A stretch of DNA of 64,000 bases from Dyadobacter jiangsuensis (GCF_003014695.1 NZ_PYAS01000008.1:248001-312000), one strand, 5' to 3'; shown: positions 51,577 through 60,581, numbered from the stretch's first letter. A program made the numbers and translations. The notes: generated by a model from the sequence alone, not told the origin.

Positions 51577-53448
51577 ATGAAACCAAAACTCCTTTTACGC
51601 GCGACGACCGGACTACTGCTTTGTGGCTTCGCAGCCTTCTCGCAGTCATTCAACAATTTCCCCGTTACCACCCAAAAACCGCCGCTACATGGCAAGCATT
51701 GGATGGGCATTACGGGTAAGCCGCTGGCCGCAACAGCAGGGACCATTATTTTCAGTAAGGGCGGCAACGCGGTCGATGCATCGTGCGCGATGCTTGCGGC
51801 TACCTGTACTATGTGGGATGTGCTGAGCTGGGGCGGTGAAACGCAGGCGCTGATTTATAATCCCAAGACTAAAAAGGTAATCGCCCTTAATGCAATGGGT
51901 GTGGCTCCGACGGGTGCTACCGCCGACTTCTTCAAGAACAAAGGGATGAAATACCCGCCTGAATATGGCCCGCTGGCCGCCACGACGCCCGGCACGCCGG
52001 GAGGCCTGATGACCATGCTGGCGGAATATGGCACCATGAGCCTCAAAGAAGTCCTCGCTCCCGCTATGCAAATGGCAGAAGGCTATCCGATCGAAGCGCA
52101 AACAGCTAATTCCATTGAAAGAGGGAAAGATCAGATTAAAAAGTGGCCGTATCCAACGAAAGTGTTCCTCCCCCACCTGGGCCAGAAACGGGAAGCGCCG
52201 GACGCGGGAGAGATATTCGTCCAGAAGGATCTGCGGGCAACATTGCAAAAGCTCGTGGATACCGAGCAACTAGCCTTAAAAAATGGCAAGAATCGCAAAG
52301 AAGCCATTTATGCGGCCTACGATCGCTTCTACAAGGGAGATATCGCCAAGGAAATCGCACGCGGCTGCCAGGAGCAGGGCGGCCTGATCACCGAGCAGGA
52401 TATGGCTAACTGGAAGGTCAAAATCGAAGAGCCATTGATGACGAACTATAAGGGAATCGAAGTTTATAAAATGCAGCAATGGACGCAGGGGCCGGTTATG
52501 TTGCAGGCTCTCAATATGCTTGAAAACCTCGATTTGAAAGGCATGGGATACAATTCTTCACGCTACGTGCATGCATTGTACCAGGTCATGAACCTGGTCT
52601 TTGCCGACCGGGACTTTTACTACGGCGACCCGGCATTTGCGCCGGAAGAGCCTATGAAGGGCTTGCTTTCAAAGGAGTATGCGAAGGAAAGGTTAAAGCA
52701 GGTCAATTGGGAACGTAATGACGCAAAAGCGTTGCCAGGTGACCCGTATCCCTTTGAAGGCAAAAAGAATCCCTTTACGGAGCAGATCAGAAACTGGGGC
52801 AATTTCCAGGCATCGCTGAACCGCAATGCCAACGGGCTCGACGAAAAATTCATGGAGGAATTCACGGCAGGCACAACGTCGGTAGAAGCGGCCGATGAAG
52901 AAGGCTGGGTAGTGAGCATTACGCCGAGCGGCGGCTGGGTACCTGCATGCATTGCAGGTAACACAGGTGTAGGGCTAAGCCAGCGCATGCAGTCATTCGT
53001 GCTAGACGCACGCGAGAATCCATTCAATGTGGTAGAACCGGGCAAACGGCCAAGGGTTACGCTCACGCCCAGCCTGGCGATGAAAGACGGGAAACCATTC
53101 CTTTCGTTTGCTAAGCAAGCCGGGGACGAGCAGGATCAGTTGCTGCTGCAATTCTTTTTGAATGTCGTTGAATTTGGAATGACGGTTCAGGAAGCGACGG
53201 AGGCACCCAGTTTCAAGACCTTACAGATGTACGCGAGTTTCGGCGAACATGAAAAAGACCCCGGCGGGTTGATACTCAATCAATCCATGCCGGACTGGAC
53301 GCGGAAAGAACTCTCCCGGATGGGTTATAAGCTCAGCTACCAGCCCCGTACCAGCGGCCCGATCAACGCCATTTACTTTGATTGGCAACACGGCAGCTTT
53401 TGGGGAGGGTCGAGTAACCACGGGGAAGATTACGGTTTCGGATGGTAA
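51577..53448 (+). CDS. Gamma-glutamyltransferase-like protein
   Basis: A 623-residue Ntn-hydrolase-type precursor with a signal peptide (MKPKLLLRATTGLLLCGFAA). The N-terminal part has the GGT motifs (FSKGGNAVDASCAMLAATC, AATTPGTPGGLMTMLAEYG, GLITEQDMANWKVKIEEPL). The predicted self-cleavage site is at G432-T433 in FTAGTTSVEAADEEGWVVS, where T433 becomes the new N-terminus; canonical enzymes have TTHxxVxDxxG, so His is replaced by Ser here. It could be a divergent transpeptidase, an acylase-like relative or an inactive homologue. It acts in the periplasm. Confidence 0.82.
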   Translation: MKPKLLLRATTGLLLCGFAAFSQSFNNFPVTTQKPPLHGKHWMGITGKPLAATAGTIIFSKGGNAVDASCAMLAATCTMWDVLSWGGETQALIYNPKTKKVIALNAMGVAPTGATADFFKNKGMKYPPEYGPLAATTPGTPGGLMTMLAEYGTMSLKEVLAPAMQMAEGYPIEAQTANSIERGKDQIKKWPYPTKVFLPHLGQKREAPDAGEIFVQKDLRATLQKLVDTEQLALKNGKNRKEAIYAAYDRFYKGDIAKEIARGCQEQGGLITEQDMANWKVKIEEPLMTNYKGIEVYKMQQWTQGPVMLQALNMLENLDLKGMGYNSSRYVHALYQVMNLVFADRDFYYGDPAFAPEEPMKGLLSKEYAKERLKQVNWERNDAKALPGDPYPFEGKKNPFTEQIRNWGNFQASLNRNANGLDEKFMEEFTAGTTSVEAADEEGWVVSITPSGGWVPACIAGNTGVGLSQRMQSFVLDARENPFNVVEPGKRPRVTLTPSLAMKDGKPFLSFAKQAGDEQDQLLLQFFLNVVEFGMTVQEATEAPSFKTLQMYASFGEHEKDPGGLILNQSMPDWTRKELSRMGYKLSYQPRTSGPINAIYFDWQHGSFWGGSSNHGEDYGFGW

Positions 53449-53474
53449 TCTTGTGAAACGGATAAAATATATCC

Positions 53475-53505
53475 GGTAGGGTTGTTTTCAATGAGCAACC
53501 CTACC
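53475..53505. terminator. Bidirectional intrinsic terminator
   Basis: GGTAGGGTTG at 53475-53484 pairs perfectly with CAACCCTACC at 53496-53505 around an 11-nt loop between the GGT-like gene and the convergent VOC-GNAT gene, whose stop codon is in the right arm. Confidence 0.75.
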
Positions 53506-54337
53506 CCAATTGTGATCGGTCGATGATGCGGATCATACCGAAAGCCTCGCCGAAACCGGTTTGTTGGTAAAATGGGGCCAAGCCCTGCCCTGTGAAGAGC
53601 CCCACCAAAGCTCCCTGCGGTGCATTCGCATCCAGCCAGCGCTTTACCTCTCTCATAACCGCCGAACCAACCTGTTTTCGCTGCCAGTCGCGATGTACCA
53701 TGACGTCTTTGATGTAGAAAAAACTAAGACCGTCACCCAATACAAGTGCGCAACCGACTACTTCGCCGGTTTCGGTGTTTTCTGCCACTGCAATAAAAAG
53801 TGTAGCGTCGAGCTTTTGTTGAAGAACGTCGTCGCTTTGTGTGCCCGACCATCCTACCGATTCGGCAAGTTTCCGGTATTCGTCGGTTGTGAGTGCACGG
53901 CCCAGTGTTCTTACCTGAGCCGGCAACGCCTGCGACTTGCTCTCTCCGCCGGAAGTTGCGGGTGCGGCGAAGGTAATATAGCTGCCATTAAGGTCCTTAA
54001 CTACATATTCATCGAAACCCCAGGGCTGTTTCTCCAAATGCATGATAATGTCAGCCTTGCGGTCGAGATGCGACTGGTACAGTTCCCGGATATTTTTAAC
54101 CCTGATCCACACACATTGTCCGCGCATCCGGTCGGCCGCCTCCACGTCCCGCGAGAACTGGACGAACGCACCATGCCATGAAACGCCCCCGTGATTGGGC
54201 GGGGTACCCCAGGTCCAATGGCCCGGAAAACCCAGCACTTCATGCCAGTATTTAACAGTTTCGGCCACATCCTTAACCGACAGTACCGGTTCGGCATGCG
54301 ATATAAAAGGCTCGGGTTTATCGTTTTCGACTTGCAT
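53501..54337 (-). CDS. Fusion of a VOC (glyoxalase-like) domain and a GNAT acetyltransferase domain
   Basis: A 278-residue protein. Residues ~10-140 are a VOC fold (AEPVLSVKDVAETVKYWHEV, then QPWGFDEYVVKDLNGSYITF), as in glyoxalase/bleomycin-resistance proteins. Residues ~150-275 are a GNAT domain (ESVGWSGTQSDDVLQQ, VMVHRDWQRKQVGSAVMREV, and FYQQTGFGEAFGMIRI; acetyl-CoA loop QRKQVG). ATG 54337 is chosen; the extra upstream codons overlap the ankyrin gene. It follows that gene by 11 nt on the same strand, so they are one operon. A drug- or metabolite-modifying role is possible. Confidence 0.85.
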   Translation of the reverse strand: MQVENDKPEPFISHAEPVLSVKDVAETVKYWHEVLGFPGHWTWGTPPNHGGVSWHGAFVQFSRDVEAADRMRGQCVWIRVKNIRELYQSHLDRKADIIMHLEKQPWGFDEYVVKDLNGSYITFAAPATSGGESKSQALPAQVRTLGRALTTDEYRKLAESVGWSGTQSDDVLQQKLDATLFIAVAENTETGEVVGCALVLGDGLSFFYIKDVMVHRDWQRKQVGSAVMREVKRWLDANAPQGALVGLFTGQGLAPFYQQTGFGEAFGMIRIIDRSQLG

Positions 54338-54348
54338 GGGAATCCATG

Positions 54349-55974
54349 TTATGATCTCAATAATGCAAGCACGGCCGTATGGTCGCGCTTCTCCGCCCAC
54401 GCTCGCGGGCGTGCCCAGGGTTTATCGGTCGGCAAATGGGGATTGGCGCCCTTTGCGAGCAAGAACTGCACCATATCGGTCTTGCCTGCTTTCGCAGCCC
54501 AGCCGAGCGGTGTGGTGCAATGCTGCTCGTCGATCGCGTCGATATCAGCACCATGTTCGAGAAACAAAACGGCATTATGGACGTCGCCCCGCTCTGCAAA
54601 CCTGTGCAGAGGGGTAATCCCCAGCCAGTTTCTGAAATTGGCGTTCATCCCGCGCTGGAAGAGGAATTCGGTGAGCTCGCGGCTCTTAATTGCATCCTGC
54701 GGCCCCTGGCTCCGCACGCCAACCGCAATCTGTTTAGCCAGACCAGGCTGGTAATGCAGCATCAGCCGAACGAAAGCTTCGTTCCCCTGCCCCGCCGCCG
54801 TTTCCAATGCCGATGCATCATTCGCCAACGCGGGATTTGCGTTCAAAACAGCAGCAGCCGTGTGGATATCGCCATAATGGGCCAGCAAATCGAGCGATCG
54901 CGCCGCTCCGTAAGAACAAAGCAGGTCGATCATCTCTTTATCGCCGCGCTCCAAAGCCGCCGTAAGCGAATCTGCGGAACTTTCGACAGGTACATTGGGG
55001 TATGCACCATGTTCGAGCAGCAGTTTCACAATTTCGATATGATTGTACACCACCGCCGAATGCAAAGCATGGCCCATAGGTGCTATTCCTTCTTCTGGCA
55101 GGTTCGGATCCGCCCCCTTTTCGAGCAGCAACTTGACGATCGCCATTCGCCCGGCCATAGCCGCGTTTTTCAACGGCGTACCCGAACCAGCATAATAGGT
55201 AACATATTCGGAAGGCTTATTGGCCAGTGACGGATCCAGGTCGAGCAACGCCCTTACCCTCGCCTCATCGCCCTTCAAGGCCGCCATGCAAATGTCCACA
55301 TACGCGCCTTTACGCACGAGATGTAAGTAAATATCATTGGGCTTCCAGGGCCAATCCTCGGGAACATCACGCCAGCCACGGTAGGAATAATCTCCGTTGG
55401 TCAGCTGGATCGGCCGCGCACCGTCGGGCCGCCGGGCGTTGATATCCGCCCCATGGTTCAGCAATGTGTCGATCATCTCCGGTTGGCGTGACATAGTAGC
55501 CCAGTGAATAGGCTGATTCCCTTCGTCGTCGGTAGCGTGAATGTATTCTTCCGAACTGCTCAGCAATGTATTAAAAGCCTTGAAATCGCGGCTTCTGATG
55601 GCTGCGGCGATTTGCTTTCCTGCCTCTGAACCTCTGTGCCGGTTCAATGCGCGTTCCAGCAGCTCCTCCATCGCTCTAAAACCACGATCGCGGGCCATTT
55701 GAATGAGTGGATCGCCTGTGCCGGAGTCAACCGGACTTGCACCATGCTGCAAGAGGTATGCCGCTACTTCCAGCCGGTCGTTAGCCACGGCGAAAGACAT
55801 CGGCGTTCGGTAGTCGTACGCGCTGCGTACGAGCGAGGCGTCTTTCGCCAGCAACTTTTTAACCTTTTCCAGATCGCCGTCGCGGGCTGCGCAGAACATT
55901 TGCCATACATCGGTCCCGAGCCCTGTCGACCAGAACAATCGCTCCTCTTTTTGCAATGCGGCCGGCTGCGTCAT
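54349..55974 (-). CDS. Ankyrin repeat protein
   Basis: A 541-residue soluble protein made mostly of ankyrin repeats (~33 residues each). Clear units include GNQPIHWATMSRQPEMIDTL, MAGRMAIVKLLLEKGADPNL, VYNHIEIVKLLLEHGAYPNV and EQHCTTPLGWAAKAGKTDMV. I count at least ten units. It has no signal peptide, so it is likely cytoplasmic; ankyrin repeats mediate protein contacts. The VOC-GNAT gene follows 11 nt downstream and may encode its partner. Confidence 0.9.
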   Translation of the reverse strand: MTQPAALQKEERLFWSTGLGTDVWQMFCAARDGDLEKVKKLLAKDASLVRSAYDYRTPMSFAVANDRLEVAAYLLQHGASPVDSGTGDPLIQMARDRGFRAMEELLERALNRHRGSEAGKQIAAAIRSRDFKAFNTLLSSSEEYIHATDDEGNQPIHWATMSRQPEMIDTLLNHGADINARRPDGARPIQLTNGDYSYRGWRDVPEDWPWKPNDIYLHLVRKGAYVDICMAALKGDEARVRALLDLDPSLANKPSEYVTYYAGSGTPLKNAAMAGRMAIVKLLLEKGADPNLPEEGIAPMGHALHSAVVYNHIEIVKLLLEHGAYPNVPVESSADSLTAALERGDKEMIDLLCSYGAARSLDLLAHYGDIHTAAAVLNANPALANDASALETAAGQGNEAFVRLMLHYQPGLAKQIAVGVRSQGPQDAIKSRELTEFLFQRGMNANFRNWLGITPLHRFAERGDVHNAVLFLEHGADIDAIDEQHCTTPLGWAAKAGKTDMVQFLLAKGANPHLPTDKPWARPRAWAEKRDHTAVLALLRS

Positions 55975-56052
55975 GTTGTTACGGGTTGGATAAGGCGTAT
56001 TTTTGCAGGAAGGACTCGTGTAGTTAGTTATTTTTTGTATTAAATAAAAGGA

Positions 56053-56466
56053 ATGGATTCAATTGAAATTCAAAAAGTTAATACTGATGATCTGATGGAA
56101 ATCCGGCATCTGGTGCTTTGGCCGGACAAGCCGCGTGAATTTGTAAAAGTACCTGAGGATGCAAGCGGTATCCATTTCGGTTTGTATTTCGAAGGGAAGC
56201 TGGTGTCCGTCATTTCATTGTTTGACGATGAGCAGGGCATCCGGTTCCGCAAATTTGCGACACTACCTGATTTTCAAGGCAAAGGACTGGGATCCAGGCT
56301 CCTCCATCACGCCATCACGTACGCACAAGCGCAAGGATATACACGTATGTGGTGTGACGCCCGCACCGACGCACTCGGATTTTACGAACGTTTTGGTTTC
56401 AAAAAGTTCTCCGAACCCTTTTTCAAGCAACACATCGAGTATTACAAAATCGAGCGAATACTTTGA
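56053..56466 (+). CDS. GNAT family acetyltransferase
   Basis: A 137-residue single-domain GNAT protein: VISLFDDEQGIRFRKFATLP with acetyl-CoA loop QGKGLGSRLLHHA, then MWCDARTDALGFYERFGFKK. The substrate is not known. It is in a short gap between divergent and convergent genes; its stop lies 9 nt before the stop of the convergent AlkZ-like gene. Confidence 0.9.
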   Translation: MDSIEIQKVNTDDLMEIRHLVLWPDKPREFVKVPEDASGIHFGLYFEGKLVSVISLFDDEQGIRFRKFATLPDFQGKGLGSRLLHHAITYAQAQGYTRMWCDARTDALGFYERFGFKKFSEPFFKQHIEYYKIERIL

Positions 56467-56475
56467 GGTAAATCC

Positions 56476-57549
56476 CTATTGAAGTACCACATTCTTTTTC
56501 CCGATAAACCGTGCATAAGCAGAACCGGCCGCTTCGAGAGAGTTCTCTGCGGCCACTGGCAACTTGGCTAAGCGGGAGAGCTCGATATGAACAGCATCCT
56601 TTTTTTCTGTCCGTCGCCAGGCTGCCATTACCTTTCCCTTCACCATGACCACCGGTTTAAAAATACCACCACCCGATTCGGGATTTTGAGCGACGGCCTC
56701 ATCCATGGCAGCACTGCGATCAGCGTAGCCGATGGTAATCTCGTCGAATGCAGGTACAAGTATCGCTTTCCCGTTTACCTTCGGAAGCTCCGCCATCGCA
56801 GTAAAAAGATATTCACGCCCGTCGACATTGGCAGCTTCAAATTCCGCGCGAACGGCCTCAAAACCAAACTTCGAATCCGTCAGCGACAGGCCGCTCCACC
56901 ATGCGAAGTCCTGGACAGTGGCCGGGCCATGACTTATAAAGTACCTCCGGGCCAACGCAGCCAATGCTTCCTCCCGTTTCAGTGGGGCCGAAGCAGGCAC
57001 CTTTTTGTCGAATAATGCATAAGTAAATTTCTTTCCCCGCCGGGCACCATTGCAGATGATTTTGTCCAGCTCAGCCTGAAACATAATATGCGTCGCACGA
57101 AGATTGTCCGTTTCAATGCCTGCCCTATTTACCTCTGCAATGACTTCTTCGCGCGTCAGCTCGGCACCATCGGCGAGCAATTTGCCGATCAGGTCGTTGG
57201 TAATTTTAAAAACGGCATCGTCCAGTTTCAGCTGTCGATACATTGTGCCCGCGAGCTTATAAACATGGGGGGCTGTCAGATCCATGATCCAGCGGACATC
57301 CTCTTTGGCGACAAAATGCCAGGTGGGCCGCATGATATGTGTCCGGATAATGCCGCCCGCATCGATCGCCTGCTCCACGCTCGCATCCGTAGCTTTTTTT
57401 AGCCGCATACCCAGCGCCCATTTTGCCATCGCAAAGTCCTGCGACTGCACTGCGCCCATCCAGGCAACCAATTCTGCGGGATCTGTAAAACGGGTATTCA
57501 AAATCTGTTGATTAGCAAGGCGCAGTGCGGCAATGTCGGTTAAATTCAT
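56476..57549 (-). CDS. AlkZ-like winged-helix DNA glycosylase family protein
   Basis: The 357-residue protein matches the HTH_42/AlkZ-like family: LTDIAALRLANQQILNTRF near the N-terminus, the Q35-S36-Q37 motif (QxQ) used by AlkZ-type glycosylases for catalysis (GAVQSQDFAMAKWALGMR), then AEVNRAGIETDNLRATHIMF and GPATVQDFAWWSGLSLTDSK. AlkZ excises bulky alkylated or crosslinked bases; many homologues guard antibiotic clusters, others have broad roles. ATG 57549 is preferred over the upstream TTG. No biosynthetic cluster is visible nearby. Confidence 0.85.
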   Translation of the reverse strand: MNLTDIAALRLANQQILNTRFTDPAELVAWMGAVQSQDFAMAKWALGMRLKKATDASVEQAIDAGGIIRTHIMRPTWHFVAKEDVRWIMDLTAPHVYKLAGTMYRQLKLDDAVFKITNDLIGKLLADGAELTREEVIAEVNRAGIETDNLRATHIMFQAELDKIICNGARRGKKFTYALFDKKVPASAPLKREEALAALARRYFISHGPATVQDFAWWSGLSLTDSKFGFEAVRAEFEAANVDGREYLFTAMAELPKVNGKAILVPAFDEITIGYADRSAAMDEAVAQNPESGGGIFKPVVMVKGKVMAAWRRTEKKDAVHIELSRLAKLPVAAENSLEAAGSAYARFIGKKNVVLQ

Positions 57550-57607
57550 GGCTGGATAATGGGTTTTAGGCAAAAGTTTGAGTCACCTAAAATGAGGATT
57601 TATATAC

Positions 57608-57643
57608 AAAAAAAAAACCCTGCGCACCGGAATGGCGGCAGGG
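57608..57643 (-). terminator. Intrinsic terminator downstream of the membrane protein gene
   Basis: On the minus strand CCCTGC pairs with GCAGGG, with inner CGCC/GGTG-type pairing, followed by ten T. It lies just beyond the stop at 57662. Confidence 0.85.
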
Positions 57644-57661
57644 AATCAAAGAAGCGTTTTT

Positions 57662-58045
57662 TTACCGGGACACGGAGATTTGTCTCAGACCCGCAGATTG
57701 CAGGTAGGCCATGGCCGCAACCCAAACTGCCACTGCCCCGATAAACACATAGCCCAAGGCGGAAATCGGAAATACCTGGAACAGCACAATGGCCGCGCTG
57801 CCGACTACCCAAAGCGTATCCAGCACAATCACCAGCCTGACGGCGCGTACGTTCATCGGGTTACCGCGGCTTACCGAAAAGACCAGCGCCGCAAATGCAA
57901 GGAGGAAAATACCTACTTCGATAAAAGGCATGGTAGCCGTGGTTTCGAACAGACCGGCGACTGCTTTCGGAAACACAGCCAATCCCAAACCCGTTGCACC
58001 TGAACTGATTGCATTAATTAGCATTACATTTTTGAGCATTTTCAT
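57662..58045 (-). CDS. Four-helix membrane protein of unknown function
   Basis: A 127-residue integral membrane protein with four predicted helices (NVMLINAISSGATGLGLAVF, FIEVGIFLLAFAALVFSVS, VRLVIVLDTLWVVGSAAIVL, YVFIGAVAVWVAAMAYLQS). The ATG at 58045 is the start of the first helix segment. I do not recognise the family beyond a resemblance to small unnamed DoxX- or SPW-like four-helix proteins. The intergenic decamer repeat lies upstream. Confidence 0.65.
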   Translation of the reverse strand: MKMLKNVMLINAISSGATGLGLAVFPKAVAGLFETTATMPFIEVGIFLLAFAALVFSVSRGNPMNVRAVRLVIVLDTLWVVGSAAIVLFQVFPISALGYVFIGAVAVWVAAMAYLQSAGLRQISVSR

Positions 58046-58170
58046 ATGTCGATTGGTTAGTTGTTTTTGGATGCAACAAAGGTATTGCAGCCCCTCCGCC
58101 CACGGCTTACCCGCACGCGCCAACGACTTATCATTTCATGACATGCTCAAAAAATAGTTACAATGTCATG

Positions 58171-58360
58171 TTTAGTCAGATGTAGTCAGGTCTGGTCAGG
58201 TGTGGTCAGGATATAGTCAAGTGTGGTCAGGCATTTGTAAACCAATAGCTTGACCATAGCTAACTACAATTGACAATATATGACTACACATGACCAGACC
58301 TGGATACAATTGACAATACATGACTACACCTGACCATACCTGACTACACTTGACAATGTC
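58171..58360. repeat. Inverted array of 10-nt units (TGACnACACC type)
   Basis: The left arm (58171-58230) has six units such as TGTAGTCAGG, TCTGGTCAGG, TGTGGTCAGG; the right arm (58251-58360) has about eleven units of the inverse type, such as TGACTACACA, TGACCAGACC, TGACAATACA, TGACTACACC. The unit length is 10 nt almost without exception, so the same face of the helix recurs at each turn. The arms can pair as a large imperfect hairpin. It is related to 23501-23646. It lies upstream of the gene at 57662 and directly downstream of the GNAT gene at 58370. Confidence 0.85.
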
Positions 58361-58369
58361 CGACGGTCA

Positions 58370-58837
58370 TTATTGATCGGTCGCCAACCGCATTTCGGTG
58401 AGTACTTTCTTGAAACCAACCTTCTCGTAGGCAGCCACTGCCGGCGAATTGTCGGAATAAACCTGCAAGCGAACCTCTTCCAGGCCTTTTTCTCTGGCCC
58501 AATCCACCAGCGCATCGATAATCAGTTTGTTGATCCCGCGGCCTCGCATATCCGGCTCTGTATACATAAAACCCAGGAAAGCGTAGCGCTTGAAACTGTT
58601 ATACGGCTTCCCTTCGAGGATACGCGCGTGCCCGCTGGCGATCAACCGGTCGTCCAGCGTGGCCACAAGGACCTCCGCTTCGTCGCTGCGGATCATTTTT
58701 TCGAGATCGTAATAATGAAATTCCTCACTGATGAGCGTATCGTCAAGCGGGCGCTCGGCTGCAATCAGGTTTTGTTCGAATTGAAGAAGTGTGGGAAGCT
58801 CGTCGAGCCGTGCCTGCCTGATCTGAATGTTTTCCAT
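58370..58837 (-). CDS. GNAT family acetyltransferase
   Basis: A 155-residue GNAT protein: IQIRQARLDELPTLLQFEQN at the N-terminus, acetyl-CoA loop PDMRGRGINKLIIDAL, and VYSDNSPAVAAYEKVGFKKV. ATG 58837 is preferred; the frame upstream (26 codons) extends into the SDR gene end. The next gene upstream on the same strand (degenerate SDR) ends 77 nt before the start, so they may share a transcript. Substrate unknown. Confidence 0.9.
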   Translation of the reverse strand: MENIQIRQARLDELPTLLQFEQNLIAAERPLDDTLISEEFHYYDLEKMIRSDEAEVLVATLDDRLIASGHARILEGKPYNSFKRYAFLGFMYTEPDMRGRGINKLIIDALVDWAREKGLEEVRLQVYSDNSPAVAAYEKVGFKKVLTEMRLATDQ

Positions 58838-58914
58838 GAAAATGTTGATGTGGTGATTTCGCAAATCTACCATTTCGGGGCGCTGTACCCCGGGTTTCAT
58901 GGAAATAAATGACA

Positions 58915-59538
58915 TTACCGTGTCAATAATCGCCTTTCCGTAATGCCAGGCATTATATCTTCCAGAATTACCGCCACCCTCTGCGCCGATTCAGGAGCCG
59001 AGTATGCAGGTAATGCCATACTATGAATGGCCAACCCGGCCTCGTTCAGTTCGGAATTGAGATGTTCGGCAAAACGTTTGTTGAATGTAAGCAATGCCTG
59101 CTCCCAAACTGGCACCGGGTGCGGGCAATGCCAGAGATCGATTACCTGTGCATGTGCATGCAGGAGCAGGTTAGGCAGTAACTGGTGCAGATAGAGAATG
59201 CCGCTGGCATGATTGGTTTTCAGTTTTCTATCCAATGAGCGAATGTCGTAGTCTTCCAGCCGCTGGTGAAACCCCGTTTCGGCATAGTTAACCAGCAGAT
59301 CGACCTCAAACCGGTCGTTGATCTTTTCACACGCTGCAATAATGCTTCCGGTATCAGCATCGTCGGCAACGAGGTAGTGAACCAGCCCCCGGTGTTTTTG
59401 CACAATTTCACGCACGAGCGCTTCCAATAGCACTTCTTTTGCGCCAATCAGGATCAAATGCCGGTTGTCGGCTGCCAGCGCTTTGGCGAAAGATTTTCCC
59501 CAGGGCGTATCTGCCCCCCGGATGACTGAAAAATTCAT
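58915..59538 (-). CDS. SDR-like protein with degenerate catalytic site
   Basis: A 207-residue short-chain dehydrogenase/reductase-like protein. It has a Rossmann-type start (VIRGADTPWGKSFAKALAA) in which the TGxxxGxG motif is altered, a D-rich segment (VADDADTGSIIAA) and LLVNYAETG in place of NNAG. The YxxxK segment is replaced (QALLTFNKRF has no Tyr in the right place) and the catalytic Ser is missing in VIDLWHC. It probably does not act as a normal oxidoreductase. ATG 59538 is chosen. Confidence 0.75.
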   Translation of the reverse strand: MNFSVIRGADTPWGKSFAKALAADNRHLILIGAKEVLLEALVREIVQKHRGLVHYLVADDADTGSIIAACEKINDRFEVDLLVNYAETGFHQRLEDYDIRSLDRKLKTNHASGILYLHQLLPNLLLHAHAQVIDLWHCPHPVPVWEQALLTFNKRFAEHLNSELNEAGLAIHSMALPAYSAPESAQRVAVILEDIMPGITERRLLTR

Positions 59539-59628
59539 GAGTTGATGATTTTGACAAAATAATGGCGACTGCCTTAGGTGAAATGCGCCCAAAGTTGTCC
59601 TTGCTATATACCTGCAAAGAAAATCCGG

Positions 59629-60441
59629 ATGCCGATGAGAGGAAATACTGATTTATCATTACAAAACACACCGGGAAAGTCGGTGAGAATTGCTCCCGAT
59701 TACCTGCATTTGCTCAATAGATATTATGATTTCGATGGTTTTGAACCTGATCGGCTCGATAAGCAGCTGGCGCTCATTCGCGCCATGGCCCAGCTTAGCA
59801 GCAGCGGCGTGACGGTGTATGATCTGCAAAAGCAAACGCACGTTCACGTTTCGCACAATTTTTACCAGCTGTATGGTTACGATTTCGGGACAATGGATTC
59901 TTCCATCCCGAATGAAATGTTCGACAGGAAAATCCACCCGGACGACCGCCATGCCCTCGCGCGAAACGGCTATGAAGCGATGAAGTTTATGATGGCGCAG
60001 CCGGCACACACGCGTAAGCAGTTCAAAATGGTGACCGAGTACCGGATCGTGCTCGATGAGCAGACATCGATCCGTGTCATGGAGCAGCACCAGGTGCTGG
60101 AACAGGACGCAGCCGGAAATATCTGGCTTTCACTGGGAGTGATCGACATCTCGCCCAACCAATCGCTTACAGACGTGAAGAGCCAGGTGATCAATTTCCA
60201 CACGGGAGAACTGATTAATTTACAATTTCACAATTTACCGGCCGGCATTAGGCTGACCTCGCGCGAAAAGGAGATCCTGGGCATGATCGGCACCGGCAAA
60301 TTGAGTAAAGAAATTTCCGCATTGTTGGAGATCAGCGTCCACACTGTCAACACGCACAGACAGCGTATACTTGAAAAACTGCAAGCCGACAACTCAATTG
60401 AAGCATTGCAAAGCGCAAAAATGATCGGTTTGATCTCCTGA
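59629..60441 (+). CDS. LuxR-type regulator with PAS-like N-terminal domain
   Basis: A 270-residue protein with a PAS-like domain at about residues 60-165 (VYDLQKQTHVHVSHNFYQL, then EYRIVLDEQTSIRVMEQHQV) and a C-terminal LuxR helix-turn-helix at about 205-262 (LTSREKEILGMIGTGKLSKE, then ISALLEISVHTVNTHRQRIL). No receiver domain is present. ATG 59629 is chosen; ATG 59635 and an upstream GTG at 59578 are alternatives. It is divergent from the SDR gene. The ligand is unknown. Confidence 0.85.
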   Translation: MPMRGNTDLSLQNTPGKSVRIAPDYLHLLNRYYDFDGFEPDRLDKQLALIRAMAQLSSSGVTVYDLQKQTHVHVSHNFYQLYGYDFGTMDSSIPNEMFDRKIHPDDRHALARNGYEAMKFMMAQPAHTRKQFKMVTEYRIVLDEQTSIRVMEQHQVLEQDAAGNIWLSLGVIDISPNQSLTDVKSQVINFHTGELINLQFHNLPAGIRLTSREKEILGMIGTGKLSKEISALLEISVHTVNTHRQRILEKLQADNSIEALQSAKMIGLIS

Positions 60442-60581
60442 AAATAAACAAAATTAGCCTCCTGCTCGTCGCTACCGCATTTGTGAGTTATTTCTACGTG
60501 CAGCTACAAGAAGTTGGTATAGTTTTAATAGTAACATCGGTTACAATTTTCAACTTATCCGCAAAGTTAAACTTGATAGCT

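Noticed and set aside
58171-58360. A CRISPR array
   Set aside because: The repeats are only 10 nt, contiguous without unique spacers, and change orientation in the middle.
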